Origin: Gari tellinella
Lineage: Eukaryota > Mollusca > Bivalvia > Cardiida > Psammobiidae
Length of the DNA: 64,000 nucleotides
Reading direction: 5' to 3'
Assembly (NCBI GenBank): GCA_922989275.2
Contig: OV277862.1
Coordinates: 41,193,786-41,257,785, forward strand
The position numbers and the translations under genes were made by a program. The notes under the pieces are model-generated. The model made no database searches, was not told the origin of the DNA, and saw only the letters and a program-made list of their open reading frames with translations. Below are positions 22,084 to 33,349 of the stretch, piece after piece. The stretch's first letter is position 1; every line of letters begins with the position of its first letter.

Positions 22084-22334
22084 TTAACCCTTTCCCACAT
22101 AGCATATTTCTAGTATTGAATATAGGTGTCCACTTAAAGCAGGTTGAAAGTAAAGCAGAATGCGCTTTAAGCGCATTCTGCTTTACTTTCAGCCTGCTTT
22201 AAGCTATCATCTGCTAGAATATAGAAAATATTCTGTATTATACATATTTATGAATGTATAAATTGGAACTATTTTCTTCAGGGCAAGAACAAATTGAATG
22301 CGCTAAAAGGCGCTTCTATGGGGGAAAGGGTTAA
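22084..22334 (+). mobile_element. Family A MITE, young subfamily
   Basis: TTAACCCTTTCCCACATAGC to GGGGGAAAGGGTTAA, with hairpin gaatgcgctttaagcgcattc. By eye only about half a dozen differences from 42849-43099 over 250 bp. Starts 37 bases from the acceptor of the exon at 21964. Confidence 0.9.
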
Positions 22335-22374
22335 CAAGTCATTCCTTGAAGGAACCCTGAAACACTCTTCATAG

Positions 22375-22606
22375 ATTCACATTTTACGCATTTAATTTAT
22401 TCTGCCACTGAAGAAAATAGTTTCACTCTAAACAGTCAGGAATATGTATCATATGAAATATTTTCTATATCCCAGCAAATGGTAGCTTAAAGCAGGCTGA
22501 AAGTAAAGCAGAATGTGCCTTGTGGCACATTCTGCTTTACTTTCAACCTACTTTAAGTGGTCAGCCCTCTTCAAAACTAGAAACAGGCTATAGGGTAATG
22601 GGTTAA
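22375..22606 (-). mobile_element. Family A MITE, inverted
   Basis: attttacgcatttaatttat at the left; hairpin gaatgtgccttgtggcacattc; ends atagggtaatgggTTAA. Left terminal repeat replaced by about 40 unrelated bases. Confidence 0.75.
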
Positions 22607-22816
22607 ACATAAAATATTCTTTCCAGTGACATGACTTGCATTTTCATACATTAGATGAGTATCTTGGCTACTGATCAGGATCACAACTTTTTTTCATGGA
22701 TAGCATATAAGAATTATTAAATAAACAAAGACATGATTGAATTTTACAAATACAGCCAATGACAATGTTGAGGCAGACAACATTTCTAAAGAGATAAGAA
22801 AAGATTGATAATATGA

Positions 22817-23007
22817 CAGGGCTCCAGAGAAGAGGGAGTAAACAGAACAAATTCAACATTTTCTCACTAATTTAAGCACCAAATCCTATGGTGTTCTACT
22901 CATTAGAAATCGTCTCGAAGAGACAATTCTAATGAGTAGTGACACCATAGGCTTTAATGTAGAAATATGATTTTAGATTTTGAAAACTCCTCTAATCTGA
23001 AGCTCTG
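22817..23007. mobile_element. Family E hairpin MITE
   Basis: cagggctccagagaagaggg at the left, 'cctctaatctgaagctctg' at the right, and the typical tatggtgtt...caccatag hairpin. Confidence 0.75.
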
Positions 23008-23483
23008 TTAAACAATTCGCTATCTTTACCTCCAACTCCATAACATCCATCCGCTTTTTGAACATTTTTACTTTCAATTAATCCCAAACATTCATTGAAA
23101 CTAAAGTCCCAACCACTACTAACTCTGTACCATTACTCTGACAATGCACAAGCTCATGCTAGCTTTGTCTTAACAACAATTCCTTATTAGCTCCGAGAAT
23201 AACACTCAGTAGATGCATACATGTATAACCACAATCCCTTTTCCCTTCACAGAAATCACTTGAAACTCATCTTTGATCTACACTTTACATTTCATGTTCA
23301 CAGTTATGAATGGACAATTATTTTATACTACTATTCCCTCATAACATTCCTAATATGTATTGTGTCTTCTTTCACTCATAAACTTAACTCCAATATCCTA
23401 CATAATAGTACATATACAGAAGCGCTCCACGGTAATGACAACATTAAATAAAGACTTGAATATAGTGTTATAAACAGGTATCA

Positions 23484-23560
23484 GCTTAAAGCAAGTTGAA
23501 AGTAAAGCAGAAAGCTCCTTTAGGAGCTTTCTGCTTTACTTTTATCTTGCTTTAAGCTAA
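23484..23560. repeat. Hairpin of D/A type
   Basis: 'aaagcaagttgaaagtaaag' pairs with 'ctttacttttatcttgcttt' around ctcctttaggag. The D-like right tail 'gtgaggttttactgta' follows at about 23611. Confidence 0.65.
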
Positions 23561-23954
23561 AATTTGCTTTTAAAAACATAAAATAAGTTTTCTTTGAATG
23601 CTCCTACAAGTGAGGTTTTACTGTAACACACCAATGGTTCAGCTCTCTTTATCAACGCTAATCATCTTTTGTTGAAATGCAAATGATTTTGCATAATGAG
23701 AACTCATTCAGGGTAAAGAATGAGCGGGTTTATTGGAGTCGTAGAGTGTAGGGTTATGTATTGTTTATCTCAGATGCTAGATAAACTAGTATCATGTACT
23801 CCGATCTCTGCCGTGTTTAGTAACATAAAGATCGTCACCTGGCAGTGACAATAGGACATTCGGTGGGCTTGGGTTGGGGTTTATATTACAGATGTAGTGT
23901 TTGAGTAGATATACTAGTACATACATGTTCATAGCTTGTCAAATGCTACTTTAT

Positions 23955-24176
23955 TTAACCCATCACCTTTTATTTATTTCCCCATTGAAGAAAAAAACAC
24001 CATTTTATATTATCATGAATATGAGATATAAGATCTTGTCAGATGGTAGCTTAAAGCAGGCTGAAATTTAAACAGAATGTGCTTTAAGGAGCATTCTGTT
24101 TTACTTTTAATCTGCTTTAAGTCGTCACCTGTAATCAAAACTAGAAACAGGCTACATCTATGGGGTAATGGGTTAA
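23955..24176 (-). mobile_element. Family A MITE, inverted, sharing a TTAA with its neighbour
   Basis: TTAACCCATCACC to GGGGTAATGGGTTAA with hairpin 'cagaatgtgctttaaggagc'. Its last TTAA is also the first TTAA of the next copy. Confidence 0.8.
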
Positions 24177-24424
24177 CCCTATACCTGATAGCCTATTTCT
24201 AGTATTGAAGACATGTGACTACTTAAAGCAGGTTGAAAGTAAAGCAGAATGCGCCTTAAGGCGCATTCTGCTTTACTGTCAGCCTACTTTAAGCTATCCT
24301 GTGCTAGAATATAGAAAATATTCCCTATAATATATATTCCTAACTGATTAAATTGGAACTATTTTCTTCAGCGGAGGAATGAATTATATTTGCTAAAAGA
24401 CGCTTCAATGGGGTAATGGGTTAA
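24173..24424 (+). mobile_element. Family A MITE abutting the previous one
   Basis: TTAACCCTATACCTG to GGGGTAATGGGTTAA with a full hairpin gaatgcgccttaaggcgcattc. Head-to-head with 23955-24176. Confidence 0.85.
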
Positions 24425-24881
24425 GAGTTGACCATGAGTTTGACAGGTAATACCTATAACAGCTTTTTGCATGAATGTTATAATGCATTAAGTTGACATC
24501 TGTTAAGAATACTCACATTGGGGGTTTTTTGTTCTTTTTTTTAAGGAAACAAAACCCAAGTTCGGGTATTCAAATGAATCACAGAGTGACAATTGTAACA
24601 AACTCTTAACATATCTTGAAACACTAATGAAAGCTGAAACCAACAAAATCACTTTTAAACATCACCTCATATCATGCTGATTTAACAAACTGTTCAAAAT
24701 TTCTTTCCTAAAAATTTAGTTATTTTGCATACTGAATGGATCTTAACCAGTCACCAAGTTACTTAGTAACTAATCTGGATCAAAACAGTTTTCAAATGCA
24801 TGCTTGGTTGTGTTTTGAAGGATAATGGTTAAAAACATATTTGGAACTTAAAATAACACAACTTAAACATTGCTCCTTTAC

Positions 24882-24902
24882 CTGAACAAGCAAATCAATT
24901 TG
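24882..24902 (-). CDS. Coiled-coil gene microexon, 7 aa (one heptad)
   Basis: 21 bp, reading QIDLLVQ. Acceptor ctttttcag, donor CAG|gtaaag. It encodes exactly one heptad with hydrophobic residues at I, L and V, in phase 0, so inclusion or skipping would not disturb the coiled-coil register. Confidence 0.6.
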
Positions 24903-24971
24903 CTGAAAAAGTATTAAATCCACCAGTTAACAAGATCTATCATTTTAAAATACAGTACTATCTAGATCTCT

Positions 24972-25196
24972 GGGACCCGTTTCATAAAACTTCGTACGAC
25001 AAAAAGGGTTGTAAGTAAAAACTTGAAAATACATTTAATTTCTGACTTCTCCATCTAGTTCTGTCTTGTGACATCTCTTTGGAATCGTCTTGAAAAGACT
25101 ATTCCAAAGAGATGTCTCAAGACAGAATAATAATTGAGACTTATATAATCTGACTTACGACAACATTTGTTGTACGAAGTTTTATGAAACGGACCC
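24972..25196. mobile_element. Inverted-repeat MITE 'gggacccgtttcataaaac'
   Basis: The left end gggacccgtttcataaaact matches the right end agttttatgaaacggaccc. A central hairpin 'gacatctctttggaatcgtc' with its inverse. This type of 'cccgtttcataaa' end is widespread in animal genomes; superfamily not determined. Confidence 0.75.
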
Positions 25197-25259
25197 CTGC
25201 AGAATTAGATATCACAACAAGTGGCAGTAATACTAAGATAGTGCAAAGCAGCAAACAGT

Positions 25260-25620
25260 TACAATGCGTCCTCTGTACAACAACACCCAATGGGAGACAA
25301 CAATTGTGTGTGTTGTTCGGAGGGAGTTCTTACAGGGAGGGAAATTGGCTTACACTTGCAAACAGCTTGAATCCAGATCAGACGCTGCGTAACGCAGCAT
25401 CTGATCTGGATTCAAGCTGTTTGTCGAATCGTCATTATGTTTTTTCTGTCAAAATATCCAATATGTGACTTTGAGAAAACCAGCAGACGACCATTTTAAG
25501 CAGACGATATTACAGCCGTAAAAGTGTTAGACAAATTGTCTTGTTTGGGGAACAGCTGCAAGCATTGTTGTAAGGAGATAATCATTGCTCACAGTGCTGT
25601 TGTAAGGAAGGAGCACTGTA
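25260..25620. mobile_element. Family I TA-flanked MITE
   Basis: Left tacaatgcgtcctctgtac, right 'gtaaggaaggagcactgta'. The hairpin 'gaatccagatcagacgctgc' with its inverse is the same core type as in families G and H. Other copies at 59158 and 62436. Confidence 0.75.
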
Positions 25621-25724
25621 CATGTATTCATGGCTTCATATATTTTCCTATTTTCATGCTTCTGCTCTGTTCCAAAACAATAGTCACAGTAAGTTTTTCC
25701 CTACAACTCAACAGGTGGCTATCT

Positions 25725-25800
25725 GAAGAAGCTTGAAAGCAAATAAGAAAGCTCCTGTATGAGCTTTCTGCTTCACTTTCAGTCTGCTTCAAGCAACCAC
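25725..25800. repeat. Weak hairpin of A/D type
   Basis: 'gaagcttgaaagcaaataag' and 'tttcagtctgcttcaagcaa' around gctcctgtatgagc; ends at about 60 bases from the 53-aa exon. Confidence 0.5.
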
Positions 25801-25860
25801 TTTTCTTCATCCACAACATTGAAAAGTACACTGAAGGAAAGGGGCTATGAAATAGCTTAC

Positions 25861-26019
25861 CTCTGAGTTGAGGACGTCCTGTTCACTCTGTGCGTTGATG
25901 GCGAAGGCCTGTATACGAGCCTCAAGGCGGCCATTCTCTTCTACAGACTCTCTGTACTGAGCCTTCACCTGGGCTAACTCATGCTCCAACTGCTGAATAG
26001 TTATCTCCCTTCTGGACAG
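25861..26019 (-). CDS. Coiled-coil gene exon, 53 aa
   Basis: 159 bp. It starts LSRREITIQQLEHELAQVKA, then QYRESVEENGRLEARIQAFA and INAQSEQDVLNSE. Acceptor tgttacag, donor GAG|gtaagc. Confidence 0.92.
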
Positions 26020-26084
26020 CTGTAACACAGAGCACAATCCTCAATTAACATCTAGTACTCAATAACACAGAGCACAATCCTCGC

Positions 26085-26321
26085 TTGACCCTTTCCTCCC
26101 TTAAACCTCAAATGGACAATTCTATTTCTCAATTCAGTGACAAGTCCAGTCTATTTTTGACTTCTAAAGGTTGATTTTTACAATATATATCAAAATGACA
26201 GTGTAGACCCTGATCAGAGGGCTCCTTAAGTCTACATTCATTGCATAGGACAAGTGTTCTCCTCACATGTACACTGTTTGCAAATGACGCATATAAGTGT
26301 GAATAGGGTTCAAGGAGTTAA
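26085..26321 (-). mobile_element. Family B MITE, inverted, partly decayed
   Basis: TTGACCCTTTCCTCCCTTAA to caaggagTTAA. Hairpin arm ends at gggctccTTAA with the partner arm shortened. Confidence 0.7.
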
Positions 26322-26349
26322 CACCCAGTACTCCATAAAACACTACTTG

Positions 26350-26490
26350 TTATGCCTATTATCATTCCTACACTTGGGGAAAGTAGTCCCCCCCCCCCCC
26401 TAGATGGTTCTGAAGGAGCATTCTGCTTACCTTTCAACCCACTGTATGTGGTCACCTGTCTTTAAAACTAGAAACAGGCTATGGGATAAA
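26350..26490 (-). repeat. Family A remnant with C13 run
   Basis: 'cactt.gggaaagtagtccc' then 13 C, followed by 'ggtcacctgtctttaaaact' and aacaggctatgggataaagg. One hairpin arm missing. Confidence 0.5.
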
Positions 26491-26739
26491 GGATCTACCA
26501 CATTCTAATTCAAATATTTCAACGAAAGCAATAATATATCAAGTGTGGAAAGCTTGGAAATTGGAATCACATCATCATTTTGTTATATCTACCTAAACAA
26601 GAATTCCTTGGAGTCAAATGTCTGGCCTATTTCTACTTTGCTCATCAATCTACACATAAAGATGCCAGTGGCAAAGAAATATTTTAGTCTTGCTTTCACT
26701 ACAATCATCTTCTGAGGTAGACAAATAGGGTCGAATATT

Positions 26740-26830
26740 ATATAAAGCTTCTTCTAAGTTGAGTCTGAGATATTCTCAAGCATTTGATTTATCTCAGACT
26801 CAACTCATATGCTTTATAACAATGGGGCAA
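26740..26830. repeat. Inverted repeat 'ttgagtctgagat'
   Basis: aagttgagtctgagatattc pairs with atctcagactcaactc, with ataaagc/gctttat outside. Same type as the perfect palindrome at 44684. Confidence 0.6.
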
Positions 26831-26910
26831 GGACTGTTTTGGCTCAGTATCATCAACACTTTATATGGCGTAGAGAATCTTGTAGATTTTACAAAATGTA
26901 GACTACTTAC

Positions 26911-27057
26911 ACTGTCATCAGTTTTCCGTTTCACCTCATCCGAGTTCATTAGTTCCATCTCCATTTTCTGTATGGCCTGTTCTTTCTTTGCCCCCTCCTC
27001 TCCAACCTCTCTCATACTGGCCTGTAGACGACTGATCTGCTCCTCCCGAGATAATAG
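26911..27057 (-). CDS. Coiled-coil gene exon, 49 aa
   Basis: 147 bp, seven heptads. It starts LLSREEQISRLQASMREVGE, then EGAKKEQAIQKMEMELMNSD and EVKRKTDDS. Acceptor tgttttag, donor AGT|gtaagt. It carries two copies of the I-x-x-L/M motif. Confidence 0.9.
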
Positions 27058-27110
27058 CTAAAACAACAATAGTAAACATTAGTGAGAAATGGTATTGAGA
27101 ATTTCATTGA

Positions 27111-27977
27111 CAGGGTTAGAAATTAGCTAAAAATTACACTTGCATTTTTTTGTGAGTGACTTTTGAACTTACTCGCAAAATGCAAAAACTACTCGCGAAA
27201 GTTAAACTGTCATTAACATATATGTTTTAACTTTTAACCCGACACAGACTTGTGTAGAAATCAAATACGATCTACCTACACTTCGTGTATTCATAGTTGT
27301 ACATCTGTGGTTACAGCTGACAAGGGATAAGATCTTGATTTTCATATCTATGTGTACATACCAAAGGGGTATTTTTCTTACATTTTATGATATTGGGGAG
27401 AATGCATGCTGTATGCATTATGCAGACCGCACACGATTTCATTACTCGAAAATTAGGTCAGGTTTAGATCGCCAATCCGTCTACGATACAAACGTTTTTT
27501 TCACTGGTCGTATATTTCAGGGCTGTGGTTAATAAACAGTATGTCACAGTAGAATTAGAAGTATACTTGTACTCGTGAGAGTCTTTTAAATGGCCTCGTC
27601 TTTGAAGTACGGTTTTGGTTGTTGAGTCTGTGATCAGAATTGTTTACACATCGGAACTCCAAAATAGCAACGTGCGCGTTTCATTAGCCAATGAGAATTG
27701 GGAGAGTCATTCTTACAGACAAAAAAGAGGTTGAAACTGCCCGAGAAGCTATGATTGGCTTACGAAAAGTATTCGCTTGTCTACTCGTCCATTTCCGCCA
27801 CTCGAAATTTTACGGAATAAACCGAGCATAGTCTTACAGACGCTATAGACTGCTATACTGTGTTTAGCAGTCCGAAAAACCGTACTCGCATTTTTTTGCG
27901 AGTTCGTGGAAAAATCACTTGCAATTTACAAATTCCACTCGCATTTTGCGAGTATGCGAGCTTAAATTCGAACACTG
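27111..27977. mobile_element. CAGGG-type element, 867 bp
   Basis: Left cagggttagaaattagct, right 'agcttaaattcgaacactg', with 'actcgcaaaatgcaaaaac' and cactcgcattttgcgagta as subterminal inverted motifs. ATTGA on both sides. No intact frame. hAT-like by ends (inference). Confidence 0.65.
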
Positions 27978-28119
27978 ATTGACAACTTAATTTTGTGGAA
28001 ATCAAAATTCTTATGGTATCTTTTTTTGTGATTTTTGTAGAAAAATAGTTTTTATATCCAAATGTTTTAGCGTGTAAATTATCTTTTCTTTTAATACATT
28101 CAAAGTTTTGTTAAAATAT

Positions 28120-28530
28120 TACCCCATCAAGATTCTTTTTTATGACTTTTTATGTATTCCTCTACTGAAGAAAATGATTACAATTAATACAGTCATGAAT
28201 ATGCACCATAAAACATAGTTCCTATATTATAGCAGATATTAGCTTAAAGCAGGCTGAGATTAAAGCAAAACATGCCTTAACATTTTCCCCCATATATAGA
28301 AGCGCCTTTTAGCACATTTAATTTATTCCTCCATTGAAGAAAATAGTTACAATTTATACAGTCATGAAAATGTACCATAAAAGATATTTTCTAAAGTCTT
28401 ATAGATGATAGCTTAAACCAGGGTGAAAGTAAAGCAGAATGTGCCTTAAGGCACATTCTACTTCACTTTCAACCTGCTTTAAGTGATCCCCTCTCTTCAA
28501 AGCTAGAAACAGGCTATGAGTTAAAGGGTA
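28120..28530 (-). mobile_element. Family A fragment with a nested A copy at its loop TTAA
   Basis: An outer inverted copy runs to acatgcc and stops at TTAA (28277), where a second inverted copy begins TTAACATTTTCCCCC and continues to ctatgagttaaaggg. The right half of the outer copy is missing. Confidence 0.65.
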
Positions 28531-28612
28531 CCTACAGGGTTTATGTTACTATGTTCATGTACTATCCAACGTAAAATAAATATTGTCTGCGTCTAACTGT
28601 CTACAATCTTAC

Positions 28613-28771
28613 CTGTGTTGAGGCCTGGGAGAGTTTCTCATGTAGAATGTTGACCTCAGCTTTCAGCCTGGCTGTTTCTTCCTCCTTGTCGGACATCTTC
28701 ACCTTGTACATCGTCTCAGACTGACCATTCATCAGCTCTCTCTCTTGTAGTATGGCCTGGAGTCGGTCAAC
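28613..28771 (-). CDS. Coiled-coil gene exon, 53 aa
   Basis: 159 bp. It starts VDRLQAILQERELMNGQSET, continues MYKVKMSDKEEETARLKAEV and ends NILHEKLSQASTQ. Acceptor ggtctgtag, donor CAG|gtaaga. Confidence 0.92.
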
Positions 28772-28848
28772 CTACAGACCAATAGTTACAATGTTAGACC
28801 AGTGTACTACCATTCCACCACATACAGACTTATACAGTATGGGCATGC

Positions 28849-29099
28849 TTAACCCTTTACCCAATAGAAATGCCTTTTAACGCATTTAATTCATTCCTCC
28901 ATTTAAGAAAATAGCTCCAATTTATACACTCATAAACATGTACCAAAGAAAAAAGTGTCTATATCCTAGCAGCTGGTAGCTTAAAGCAGGCTGAAAGTAA
29001 AGCAGAATGTGCCTTATGGCACGTTCTGCTTTACTTTGAACCTGCTTTAAGTGGTCACCATCTTCAATATTAGAAACAGGCTATGGGGTAAAAGGTTAA
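28849..29099 (-). mobile_element. Family A MITE, inverted
   Basis: TTAACCCTTTACCCA to GGGGTAAAAGGTTAA, hairpin gaatgtgccttatggcacgttc. Starts 78 bases from the exon at 28613. Confidence 0.85.
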
Positions 29100-29125
29100 A
29101 AGTTCTATTTCCCTGATTTCCCACA

Positions 29126-29383
29126 TAAACCCTTTGAACCCTTAGATATAGTCCCGCATATAGGCGTCCTTTTCAAACAGTATACATGTGAAAAGTGCAC
29201 TTGCCCTATGCAAACAGGGAATAACCATATCAGAGGGCTCCTTATAGAGCCCTCTGATCTGGGTCTTCACTGTTTGTCATAATGCAAAACATTGACAAAA
29301 ATAACCCTTAAAAGTCAGATATGGACTAGACTAAAATGGAAACTGGGATTGTCCATTTTAAGTTTCAGGGAGAAAAGAGTTAA
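29126..29383 (+). mobile_element. Family B MITE
   Basis: TAAACCCTTTGAACCC to gggagaaaagagTTAA, hairpin 'atcagagggctccttataga' with its inverse. Confidence 0.82.
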
Positions 29384-29592
29384 ACTGGACCGTTTGGAAA
29401 AAGCTATTCAACTGATATCACTGTTGTTTACAGATGGCTATCTCAAATCACTGCTTTTTGCAATATGTTCCTTACAGTTCTTTGCAGAGAAAGTAACAAT
29501 ACGAGACTGGAAGGCAGATCAGGACAATGGAAAGAAATAAATTGTAAGGAAAGACTTAGTACAGAAAGGCAACACATGTTCAATGTTCTTAC

Positions 29593-29676
29593 CTCTCTGA
29601 CGGCTGAGGCATGCTTGTTGTGTAACTGATGTATGTCCTTCTCCATCTGCTCCATACGTCGTTCAGTCTCCTGGTT
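29593..29676 (-). CDS. Coiled-coil gene exon, 28 aa
   Basis: 84 bp, reading NQETERRMEQMEKDIHQL then HNKHASAVRE. Acceptor ttggttcag, donor GAG|gtaaga. Confidence 0.9.
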
Positions 29677-29748
29677 CTGAACCAACGAAAAACAACACAA
29701 TACAGTCATATACTACTGGTTTGTTTATTGGAAGAATGGTTCCATTTG

Positions 29749-30023
29749 TTTAACTCTTTCAACACCATGGACCTGTACACTCATTACAATTGGAAACAGT
29801 GTAGACCCTGATCAAAGGGCTCCTATAGGAGCCATTTGATTTGGGTTTACACGGTTTGCTAATTTATACCAGGGTCTACACTGTTTGCTAATTCAGAGCA
29901 CTGTTTATTAAACTTCCCAAAATTCAAAGTAGACTGGTTCATGGTTTGGTAACTAAAAAGGTCCACAAGGGAACCTAATAATCCACAAGAGTTACTTACT
30001 ATACTTAGTGTTGAAAGAGTTGA
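29749..30023 (+). mobile_element. Family C MITE with duplicated hairpin end
   Basis: TTAACTCTTTCAACACC to GTGTTGAAAGAGTTGA. After the hairpin, 'ccagggtctacactgtttgc' repeats the arm end, an internal duplication of about 40 bp not seen in other C copies. Confidence 0.82.
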
Positions 30024-30336
30024 AGTAAGATGAAAGTAATGCAGATAACTCTTGACATATCAGCATTAAAATCTAGGCTTAAGCAGGATTTGTCTCAAGT
30101 TATCCATTTTATCTGATGTAATAAATATTGAAAGTTGGACAAAGACTGACCCAAACCAAACGCAAGTGAGATGTTAATGTTAAACTTCGATATCTCAGAC
30201 TTGCTTAATTGGTTGTTTTTTTATTTCTACTGTTGAATTTCATTATCTTGACCTCGCTTAATACAAACATATTCTTATTTTAAAATTAATATGTGTCTAG
30301 GTAATGTTTTAACTTTATCATAAGGATGTGTTCAAG

Positions 30337-30688
30337 TTAACCCCTTATCCCATAAATAAGCCTTTTTAAGCATTTAATTTTATCTTTTTATGAATTTAAC
30401 TTTTTCATTCACTGAAGGTCCACTTTATACAGTCATGGCTATGTACCATATTAAAAAAATTCTATATTCTAGAAGATGGTAGCTTAAAGCTGGCTGAAAG
30501 TAAAGCAGAATGTGCCTTAAAAGGCATTCTGCTTTACTTTTAGCCTGCTTTAGGCTACCATCTACTCAGATAAAGGAAATATTTCTTGTGTTGCATATTC
30601 ATGACTGTATCAAATGGAACTATTTTCTTCAATGGAGGAATTAATTAAACATGCTAGAAGGTGATTCTATGGGGTAAGGGGATAAGTG
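30337..30688. mobile_element. Family A hybrid with two like ends
   Basis: Both halves outside the hairpin carry the 'tgaag/cttca..aatttat' segment that normally lies on one side only, so the element is symmetrical: TTAACCCCTTATCCC at the left, GGGTAAGGGGATAA at the right, hairpin 'gaatgtgccttaaaaggcat' in between. Confidence 0.7.
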
Positions 30689-30787
30689 ATTTCGAGATAT
30701 CAAAGCTTGACTTATAACATTTCTAAAGACAATAAATTATCTGATTTAAAGAATCAATCATATGATTACTTTTTCAAAGCTCCTTAC

Positions 30788-30934
30788 CTTTCCAGCTCCT
30801 GCTTTGAGGTCATCTCTGAGTTGTTTGATTACATCTCCACGGTGCTGGGCTGTTCCAAGTGCTTCGCGTAGCTTTTCTTCAATCTCACGATTCTCATTTC
30901 TCAGTTTCACAGTAGCATCATGGCGTTCAGCAAC
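30788..30934 (-). CDS. Coiled-coil gene exon, 49 aa
   Basis: 147 bp, seven heptads. It starts VAERHDATVKLRNENREIEE, then KLREALGTAQ, then RGDVIKQLRDDLKAGAGK, which includes the recurring motif. Acceptor cgtag, donor AAG|gtaagg. Confidence 0.9.
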
Positions 30935-32205
30935 CTACGAAACAATTGTTAAACTTTAGAATCAAAACAATCATTCTACTACTTTACTCATAATTTAGTT
31001 CACTTTTAAAGTACATGCATTGTTTTTCTTCCTTTATAAATATTTGCTTCCCATTCAGCACACTAATTTGCCATATACCAGATAAAACTAAACCAAGACT
31101 ACCAAAGAAGAGGTCAAAAGGGTTTCAAATTTTCTATCATTTATTTTTTATTTTTTCTACTACACCCTATACTGTGATTTCCCATGTTTAAATTTAGACT
31201 TAAGGTGTAGACGATACCCTTAAAAGGATATTCAATCCTGACATGTATCTAGAACAATTCAGCTTTTAGCATTATAGAATCTTGATAAGTTAAAGTGTGT
31301 GATTTTACTTGAATTTGTAAGCCATTGTAATGTCTACCATCAATTAACTATATCACTGTGCAGTGAGCATATGAATATTGTTTAATATATTGCTATAATA
31401 ACTCTTCATCTAGTGTTTGAAGCTCTCGTCACTTTAAACTAATATGTAACATCAATTCATGGTAAATACTTTATTCTACTGTTCAATTGAGGTATTCATT
31501 TACTGTTAGTTTGCCTTAAGGCACATTCTGCTTTACTTTCAACCTGCTTTAAGTGGTCAGTGATCTTTAATATTAGAAACAGATTATGGGGTAATGGATT
31601 AATATAACACTAGTTTGAATGTACATGTATTATTATCAAGGTACAAAATATACAAAATGTACATGGGAGTTCTTGTAATTATTTCAAGAGTTAGAGAAAC
31701 AAACATTGGCGTAATAGTTTTAGACAGACAAATTATATACACTGTACCAGAAAGGCTGAGAAGATTAAGATACTAAAATCCATTTCCACTTACATAACAA
31801 TATACACGTACATGTAACAGGTTAATACTTGTGTGACTAAACTAGGAACACGTGTATATAGTGAAAGAAACATTGATCTATAGAATTATGTCAAATAATT
31901 TGTATCTAATTTACACAATGCATGAGTCAATAACAAGAAAAACAGTTTATACTTTGACTATTAAAAAAGAAGAGCTCTTGTATTATATTTCATGCAATAT
32001 TTAACAGATCTAATCATGCATTTTCAAGAGGGAGTTGTGTGAAAGACAAAGCTTTAAACAGTTGAGAATCTATTTAAAAGCCACATGCCATATAAGGTTA
32101 CAACCAACATGCAAATCTGAAGCAGCGAAAAATGGAGCACAGTTTATTTGATTTATGTAAAAAGGCCTTTAGAATACAGTTTTTATAGGCAGCAATTTGC
32201 ACAGT
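30935..32205. other. Intron, almost free of hairpins
   Basis: Only a half family A element at about 31508-31603 (gccttaaggcacattctgct...ttatggggtaatgg). The rest is AT-rich with no recognised feature. Confidence 0.5.
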
Positions 32206-32428
32206 TTAACATTTCCCCAATAGCTTGTTTCATTTAGTATTAAAGATAGAAAATTGCTTAAAGCAGACTGAAAGTAAAGCAGAATGTTTCTTAAGGAACA
32301 TTATGCTTTACTTTCAGTCGTTTTAGGCTACACTCTGCTAAGATATAAAAAATATTTTTTATGGCACTTTCTTTAGTGGAGGAATAAATCAAAGGCATAA
32401 AAAGGCATTTCTATTGAGTAATGGGTAA
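32206..32428 (+). mobile_element. Family A MITE, older copy
   Basis: TTAACATTTCCCCAATAGC to ctattgagtaatgggtaa, hairpin 'agcagaatgtttcttaagga' with its inverse. Confidence 0.75.
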
Positions 32429-32536
32429 AGATGAAAATATAATTTTGAAGCATTGAATTGTTACTACCTACAAAATATGAAATTCAATTAATAGGCAGAA
32501 TTGCAAGAAAGAGAATCTTATATTATTTCATTGAAG

Positions 32537-32744
32537 AACAGTAAAACCTCTCTATTATGGTCACTAAATATAAGGCTAATTCATTGTATAAAAGAAAGGC
32601 GACAGCTTAAAGCCAGGTGACAGTAAAACAGAAAGCTCCTGAAGGAGCTTTCTGTTTTACTGTCACTTTGTTTTAAGCAGTCACCTGTCGCAAACCCCTA
32701 ATAACTAAGACAATTTAGTGGTTGTAATAGAGAAGTTTTGCTGT
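32537..32744. mobile_element. Family D TA-flanked MITE
   Basis: cagtaaaacctctctattat and 'gtaatagagaagttttgctg' ends. Hairpin 'gtaaaacagaaagctcctga' with its inverse. Confidence 0.85.
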
Positions 32745-33094
32745 AAAACATTTTTAAAAGAAAGTACTGAAGAAATGAAGTATAAATATGAGTTATGTTT
32801 GCCACAACAAATATTAGCAAAACTGAGACTCTGGAATTGCTTGGAGAAAATCAGTAAACATGGAAAATTTTGTCTTGAAGTTTGATGTCAGCACAATGGA
32901 GTGAAAAGCGAAACCTGTCTCCTTTTGCTTCCTGTCTGGGCATGACAAAAACTATAAATAGCAGATGCATAGTATATGTTTAAAAATATTTGTTAATTTG
33001 TTAATATGATGACAGTTTTGATAGATAGAAGCTGATACTACATAGCTTATGAGTTAACATTATATAGTCAAACTTGTTTCCAACAGTCATTCAC

Positions 33095-33349
33095 TTAACC
33101 CTTTACCCCATAGCCTGTTTCTAACATTGAAGACTGTATGATTACTTAAAGCAGGTTGAAAGTAAAGCAGAATGCGCCTTAAGGCGCATTCTGCTTTACT
33201 TTCAGCCTGCTTTAAGCTTCTACTTGCTAGAATAAAGAAAATATTCTTTATGATACATATTCATGACCGTAAAAATAGGAACTATTTTCTTTAGTGTAGG
33301 ATAATAAATATGATGTGCTAAAAGGCGCTTCTATAAGGGAAAGGGTTAA
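33095..33349 (+). mobile_element. Family A MITE
   Basis: TTAACCCTTTACCCCATAGC to gggaaaggGTTAA. Complete hairpin gaatgcgccttaaggcgcattc. Confidence 0.9.

Noticed and set aside
23030..23053. Possible exon RMDVMELE with donor GAG|gtaaag
   Set aside because: The only acceptor choices are AG within purine-rich sequence; the longer version (to TAAAAATG) breaks the phase-0 pattern and a stop lies just upstream.
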